From Desulfobacteraceae bacterium (GTDB taxonomy: Bacteria > Desulfobacterota > DSM-4660 > Desulfatiglandales > Desulfatiglandaceae): 9,552 nucleotides of DNA. Positions within the stretch are counted from its first letter, which is position 1. Each line of letters starts with the position of its first letter. Shown one piece after another: positions 5,344-9,552 of this stretch. The notes beneath the pieces are model-generated. The model made no database searches. It saw nothing but the letters and a program-made list of their open reading frames with translations, and was not told where the DNA came from. The stretch lies in NCBI GenBank assembly GCA_013203065.1, contig JABMQV010000561.1:1-9552 (forward strand). The letters are read 5' to 3'. A program made the translations under genes and the position numbers.

Positions 5344-6636
5344 ATGATCGAACGTTACACACGCCCTGAAATGGGCAGGATATGGGAGGCTGAGAATCGT
5401 TATGCGAAGTGGCTCGAGGTTGAGATTGCAGCCTGTGAGGCCATGGCAGAGGAGGCGCTAATTCCGGAAGATGCCCTCGAGAACATCAAAAAGGGGGCAG
5501 GTTTTTCAGTGGAACGGATTCTCGAGATAGAGGAGGAGACGAAGCACGATATCATTGCCTTCTTGACGAACGTGGCCGAAAACGTAGGCCCTGATTCGCG
5601 CTATATTCACCTGGGCCTGACCTCTTCGGACATCCTGGATACGAGTTTTGCGCTTCTTCTGAAGGAGGCAATGGGCCTGATTATCCAGGATGTTGAGAGA
5701 TTCATCGATATCCTTAAGGATAGAGCGCAAGAACACAAGTATACGGTGATGATTGGCAGGTCTCATGGTATCCACGCGGAGCCAATAACCTTTGGTCTCA
5801 AGTTGGCTGTGTGGTATTCTGAAATGCTCCGGAATCTGCGACGGCTGAAGGATGCCTTACAGGTAATCAGTTATGGAAAGCTATCAGGCGCAGTGGGTAC
5901 CTTTGCAAATGTCTCTCCCAGGATTGAATTCCTTGCTTGTGAAAAGCTGGGTCTGAAACCTGCCCAGATATCCACTCAGATTGTTCAGCGCGATCGCCAC
6001 GCCCATTATTTCTCAACTCTTGCGATCCTTGCAGGGACCCTGGAAAAAATTGCGATTGAGATACGACATCTTCAGAGGACAGAGGTCCTGGAGGCCGAGG
6101 AGGCCTTTTCAAAGGGGCAAAAGGGGTCCTCCGCCATGCCCCACAAGAAGAACCCGATCGGATGCGAAAACATCTCGGGTCTGGCTCGTCTGGTCCGATC
6201 CAACTCCTTGGCGGCCATGGAGAATATGGCGCTATGGCATGAGAGAGACATCAGCCATTCCTCTGTGGAACGGGTGATCGGGCCCGACAGCACCATCCTT
6301 ATTGATTTTATGCTTCATCGTTTGACCCGGATCATTAGGGACCTGGTTGTCCATCCTGAAAGGATGACTGAGAATTTACAAAAAACAAAGGGGTTGATCT
6401 TTTCCCAACAGATCCTGACGAAACTGGCAGAGAAGGGCGTTGAGAGGCAGGAGGCCTACGTTATGGTCCAAAGAAACGCCATGAGGGTATGGGAGAGTGG
6501 TCAGGAATTCAAACAGTTAATTATGGAAGATGATGAGATCGGAGCGTATCTGAGCAATAAGGAAATCGATGACATATTTGATCTTGATTATCACCTAAAG
6601 TATGTGGATGAGATTTATGAGAGAGTATTTGGATAG
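5344..6636 (+). CDS. purB: adenylosuccinate lyase
   Basis: This cytoplasmic enzyme catalyses two fumarate-releasing steps of purine synthesis: SAICAR to AICAR, and adenylosuccinate to AMP. The 430 residues match the usual bacterial short form. Visible family features include KHDI at 67-70, TSSDILDT at 93-100, the histidine segment GRSHGIHAEP at 138-147 (catalytic-acid His141), KLSGAVGTFAN at 179-189, and the fumarase/aspartase signature GSSAMPHKKNP at 261-271, whose flexible loop carries the catalytic serine. The C-terminal helical domain covers about 350-430. The ATG has a strong site, AAGGGAG (5330-5336), 7 nt upstream. It lies behind a structured leader and 32 nt before the membrane-protein gene, so the two likely share a transcript. 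No other pur genes are in the window, so its purine control, if any, would act at this promoter or leader. Confidence 0.98.
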   Translation: MIERYTRPEMGRIWEAENRYAKWLEVEIAACEAMAEEALIPEDALENIKKGAGFSVERILEIEEETKHDIIAFLTNVAENVGPDSRYIHLGLTSSDILDTSFALLLKEAMGLIIQDVERFIDILKDRAQEHKYTVMIGRSHGIHAEPITFGLKLAVWYSEMLRNLRRLKDALQVISYGKLSGAVGTFANVSPRIEFLACEKLGLKPAQISTQIVQRDRHAHYFSTLAILAGTLEKIAIEIRHLQRTEVLEAEEAFSKGQKGSSAMPHKKNPIGCENISGLARLVRSNSLAAMENMALWHERDISHSSVERVIGPDSTILIDFMLHRLTRIIRDLVVHPERMTENLQKTKGLIFSQQILTKLAEKGVERQEAYVMVQRNAMRVWESGQEFKQLIMEDDEIGAYLSNKEIDDIFDLDYHLKYVDEIYERVFG

Positions 6637-6668
6637 GATTAGTTTCTCAAAGGTGAAAGATTCAACAG

Positions 6669-7484
6669 ATGTCATCCCCAAATAAAAAGGCTAACCCTAA
6701 AAGAGGGGCTTCCCGACATTCCCCGGAGTTGACAGTAATGGTTTCGAAGGGGTTGGGGAAAATCCGCACATTTAAGGTCTCTTCCCGTTTCCTTTTCTTG
6801 TCTTCCTTGTTTCTTATTTTTTACATCATTGTCTCTATTTTGGTCTTCAACAAATACTTTGATGAACTCCGGGCAAGGAAAGTTCAGTCGGAGGAATTGG
6901 AGAGACTCGAACGTGGAATAGAAGAAGCCAAGAGGGACCTCTATCGATCCAAACAACGCCTGGCCTTTCTGAAAGACTATTTTTATGACCTGAAAGTTGG
7001 GAGGGAAGAGAAGGCTGAATCGGCCGGGCCAGAAACTGTAAGCCAAGGAGGGACGACCCCGGAGACGGGAAACCTTCCCCAGGGTAGGGAGCCTGTGATG
7101 GATTCTGGCGTTACGCCCCAGGAAGTGTTGGTGGAGATAAAGGACCTGAAGATCAAGAGAAAAGGGGCAAAACTAGCGGTAAGCTTTAACCTTGCCAAGG
7201 CAGGCTTGGGCCAGAAGGCTCTCAGGGGGTATGTCCATATTATTGCCGTGAACAAAGGATCCGGCTCAGCCCAGTTTTGGACTTACCCTAAAGTAGCCCT
7301 CCGAAAGGGCCTCCCCATTAATTATGAGCATGGCGAGGCCTTTAGGATGCGGCGTTTCAAGACAATCAAAGGAACATATTTCCTTGACGCAGAGAGCCAA
7401 TTCCCTTCCCACTTGAAAGTGCTTGTTTACAGTCAGCCAGGAAAACTGATTCTCCAAGAGGAATTCGAGATACCTGATTCATGA
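6669..7484 (+). CDS. unrecognised single-pass membrane protein with coiled coil
   Basis: This 271-residue protein is not assigned to a family. It has a basic N-terminus (1-40), one strong membrane helix at 41-60 (FLFLSSLFLIFYIIVSILVF), and a charged, heptad-like helix at about 64-108 that probably forms a coiled coil. A flexible Pro/Gly/Glu/Thr-rich linker follows (about 113-150). The C-terminal domain (about 151-271) alternates hydrophobic and charged residues as in beta strands, including EVLVEIKDLKIKRKG, LRGYVHIIAV and HLKVLVYSQPGKL. The positive-inside rule predicts a cytoplasmic N-terminus and a periplasmic coiled coil and beta domain, a layout also seen in scaffold proteins such as MreC or PilN/PilO, though no sequence match to them is visible. 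The start is uncertain: ATG at 6669 has AGGTG 13 nt upstream; ATG at 6738 (residue 24) has GGAG 9 nt upstream. It follows purB by 32 nt and converges with the ribonuclease gene. Confidence 0.85.
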   Translation: MSSPNKKANPKRGASRHSPELTVMVSKGLGKIRTFKVSSRFLFLSSLFLIFYIIVSILVFNKYFDELRARKVQSEELERLERGIEEAKRDLYRSKQRLAFLKDYFYDLKVGREEKAESAGPETVSQGGTTPETGNLPQGREPVMDSGVTPQEVLVEIKDLKIKRKGAKLAVSFNLAKAGLGQKALRGYVHIIAVNKGSGSAQFWTYPKVALRKGLPINYEHGEAFRMRRFKTIKGTYFLDAESQFPSHLKVLVYSQPGKLILQEEFEIPDS

Positions 7485-7517
7485 TTCCCGTGGGCCGGTT
7501 TTCAAGACACCATGGAA

Positions 7518-9533
7518 CTACCCTGAACCATATCTCCTATAATCAGATGACGCATCCGCACATACGAGCTCCAGCCGATCCTCCCATGGATCACTCTTTT
7601 TTACGTCCACCAAGATCTCCTGCCCCGGACCAAGAATGAGCCCATTCTGCCGTTTTATTTCTGCCAGAAGTAGACAATCTTCCAACACGATCCGGTACTT
7701 GCTCTTGAACTCGTCAAGGACAAGGGCCTTGTATCTTGCTCCCAGGTTCTGAGCAAGGAATTTCAGGGTCCAGTAACGCATGCGATTTCGCTTTGCCATG
7801 GCAAGGTTCTTAACCAGAGGCTCAACAGAGGTCCTTATCTCTTCCAGTTTCTCCACATCATAAATGGGGCCCTTGCCCATGAGAAAACTGCTGATCTGCC
7901 GCTGAACCACAATATCAAGGTATCTCCTGATTGGAGAGGTGGTCTGGGTATAGACGTCCAGGCCTAATCCACTGTGGGGGCTCGGGGCTGTATCCAGGTA
8001 AAGGGGAAGTAACTTCCGGCGCTGCCGAAAGACATAGTAAATGTATGCTTTTTCCTGTGGATCCAATTTTTCAGTGGGTTGTTTTTGGGTCCTGAATAGA
8101 ACCGGCAGGTCATGCTCTTTGCAAAAAACTGCCGCTAACCAGTTGTAGAGGATCATAAACTCTGCCACAATCATCCTCGACGGGGTGTTCTGGTCAACCA
8201 ATTCCAGTGACAGTGATGCGTCGGGGTTCAACCTCACTTCCACTTCCGGAAGTGAGAGGCTGAGGGCACCCTGGTCACCCCTTTTTTGACGAAGGTGCTG
8301 GCAGAGCTGATACATTTCTTTGAAGGGCCCCTCCGAAATCAGGGATTCGTTTACGTCATCATAAGTTAATTGCCGCTGGACCCGAATCACACTTCGTAGG
8401 AAACGGTAGTCCAAAAGTGTACCGATCTTGTCAAATCTCGCTAAGAGTGAGATCGCTTGTCGGTCGCATCCTCGTTTCAGACTCAGGCTGTCCTGGGAGA
8501 GGTCTGGTGGGATCATGGGTATTTGTCTTCTCGGCAGATAGAGAGAGGAAGCCCTCTCCCCCGCCCCCTTGTCAAGGATGCTCTCCGGTAAGATGACCTC
8601 TGCCACATCGGCAATGTGTATTCCGACCTCCAAGATGTCACCGGCTATTTCAAGGCTCAGGGCGTCGTCGTAGTCACGGGTGAGCGGCCCATCAATGGTC
8701 ATGGTAGGTAAGCGCCGTAAGTCCTCGTATCCTTCAAAAGACCTCTTTTTTTTGGCCAGACGGGACGATTCTTCCAACTGATCCTTTGTAAAAGAGGTCT
8801 CAATGCCTAATCGCAGGATGTTCAGGTTCTCGTCCTCATCCCATATGCCAATCCTGAAGAGCAAATCCCTGGAGTTCCGTATATCGGATAAGCCGGCCCT
8901 GGAGAGCAGTTCCTTTCCGTATTTGGAATCAGGTGCCTCATTTCCGTGTAGGGCCAGTTGAATAAGCGTCTCGACTATATTTTCCCTGCACGATGGCTCG
9001 TCGGGTTTACTGCCTTGCCAGATGGCCTTCAACCATACGCTGCCATCCCCAAGCCTTTCTTCCTTCAGGGCCTCTTCCTCCCTTTGTCTTAAGATCTGTT
9101 CAACCCTTTCTTCGGGATTTGGCAGGAATAGACCGTCTTTCATCTTGAAATATAGGCGGTCTTCAAAAAGTGCTCGCACCAGAGCGGAGAAATGGTTGTC
9201 CGTTGCGGCCTCGCCGAAAGCTAACTGGGTTAGATATTTGTGGTTGAAGCTCTCCTTTTCGTCTTTGGTCAATTCCCAAAGTTCCCGGACGTCAACCAGC
9301 TCTCTGAGGTTGTTTCTTGCTCGTTCCGATTCCTTCAGAATTTCCAGAAGATCTTCCCTTGGCCTTGAGATATCTATTCCGGAACCGGTGATCAGAACCG
9401 CCCTTTTTGGAGAGATGTTGACTTGTCGGTTTGAAGGGGTCAACAGGAGCAGTCTATTGCCCTTATCCTGCAAGCATAGGGTGCACACAAACTTGCCCCG
9501 ATCAATGTATTCTATTATCCTTCCCTGGTTCAT
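7518..9533 (-). CDS. RNase II-family (RNB-domain) exoribonuclease
   Basis: This is a 3'-to-5' hydrolytic exoribonuclease of the RNase II/R superfamily, cytoplasmic, degrading single-stranded RNA. The RNB catalytic domain spans about 270-590. The acidic motif TIDGPLTRDYDDALS (279-293) supplies the four expected aspartates, D281, D287, D289 and D290. HIADVAE (306-312) and LPRRQIPMIPPDLSQDSLSL (333-352) follow, and TSPIRRYLD (532-540) is the arginine-containing active-site motif. The N-terminus (3-47) looks like a small SH3/OB barrel, and the middle (about 60-265) is helical, with a probable winged-helix part. The tail after about 600 is short for an S1 domain and may be a degenerate one. At 671 residues it matches RNase II better than RNase R, and the architecture is closer to the cyanobacterial/Deinococcus-type RNB proteins than to E. 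coli Rnb. The ATG at 9533-9531 has no strong ribosome site, which suggests coupling to a gene just beyond the window. Confidence 0.93.
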   Translation of the reverse strand: MNQGRIIEYIDRGKFVCTLCLQDKGNRLLLLTPSNRQVNISPKRAVLITGSGIDISRPREDLLEILKESERARNNLRELVDVRELWELTKDEKESFNHKYLTQLAFGEAATDNHFSALVRALFEDRLYFKMKDGLFLPNPEERVEQILRQREEEALKEERLGDGSVWLKAIWQGSKPDEPSCRENIVETLIQLALHGNEAPDSKYGKELLSRAGLSDIRNSRDLLFRIGIWDEDENLNILRLGIETSFTKDQLEESSRLAKKKRSFEGYEDLRRLPTMTIDGPLTRDYDDALSLEIAGDILEVGIHIADVAEVILPESILDKGAGERASSLYLPRRQIPMIPPDLSQDSLSLKRGCDRQAISLLARFDKIGTLLDYRFLRSVIRVQRQLTYDDVNESLISEGPFKEMYQLCQHLRQKRGDQGALSLSLPEVEVRLNPDASLSLELVDQNTPSRMIVAEFMILYNWLAAVFCKEHDLPVLFRTQKQPTEKLDPQEKAYIYYVFRQRRKLLPLYLDTAPSPHSGLGLDVYTQTTSPIRRYLDIVVQRQISSFLMGKGPIYDVEKLEEIRTSVEPLVKNLAMAKRNRMRYWTLKFLAQNLGARYKALVLDEFKSKYRIVLEDCLLLAEIKRQNGLILGPGQEILVDVKKSDPWEDRLELVCADASSDYRRYGSG

Positions 9534-9552
9534 ATGGAACTTTCATGATCCT

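Noticed and set aside
7485..7517. Bidirectional terminator in the 33-nt convergent gap
   Set aside because: Only a 3-bp CCC/GGG pairing and a GATTC direct repeat are seen; no stem with a T-tract.
7577..7602. Intrinsic terminator for the purB transcript (GATCC/GGATC followed by six T)
   Set aside because: The stem is only 5 bp with a 6-nt loop, the T-tract is 4 nt away from the stem, and it lies inside the ribonuclease coding sequence. Too weak to call.

Overview
The window looks like an ordinary chromosomal housekeeping segment of a Gram-negative, deltaproteobacterial organism (Desulfobacterota-like). This is an inference from the protein sequences and the gene mix; no rRNA or other marker confirms it. 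No rRNA, tRNA, CRISPR array, transposase, phage gene or toxin-antitoxin pair was found.

Layout. A leftward block covers 1-3508: a possible short leader ORF, an ArsA-family ATPase, a 76-residue protein overlapping the ATPase end by 20 nt, then histidyl-tRNA synthetase (hisS) and the N-terminal 217 codons of aspartyl-tRNA synthetase (aspS, cut by the window edge). The hisS stop and the aspS start directly abut. A 384-nt region follows (3418-3801) without a convincing full gene, but with a 41-codon orphan ORF fragment, an 11-bp palindrome and the leader ORF. A leftward MFS transporter lies at 3802-5040. The 303-nt intergenic region 5041-5343 is divergent and holds candidate promoters for both sides, an operator-like palindrome and a long-armed stem upstream of purB. 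The rightward pair purB (adenylosuccinate lyase) and an unrecognised one-TM coiled-coil protein occupies 5344-7484. It converges, across 33 nt, on a leftward RNase II-family (RNB) exoribonuclease at 7518-9533.

Function. The genes serve translation (hisS, aspS), purine synthesis (purB), RNA turnover (RNB protein), transport (MFS), and an ArsA/Get3-like ATPase with a small partner of unknown role. The ATPase has neither the multiple cysteines nor the ars neighbours expected of an arsenite pump.

No clearly new multi-gene system is visible. The best leads are the structured purB leader, the ArsA-like ATPase with its short leader ORF and overlapping small protein, the unknown membrane protein behind purB, and the orphan ORF fragment after the transporter, which may belong to a dispersed repeat.
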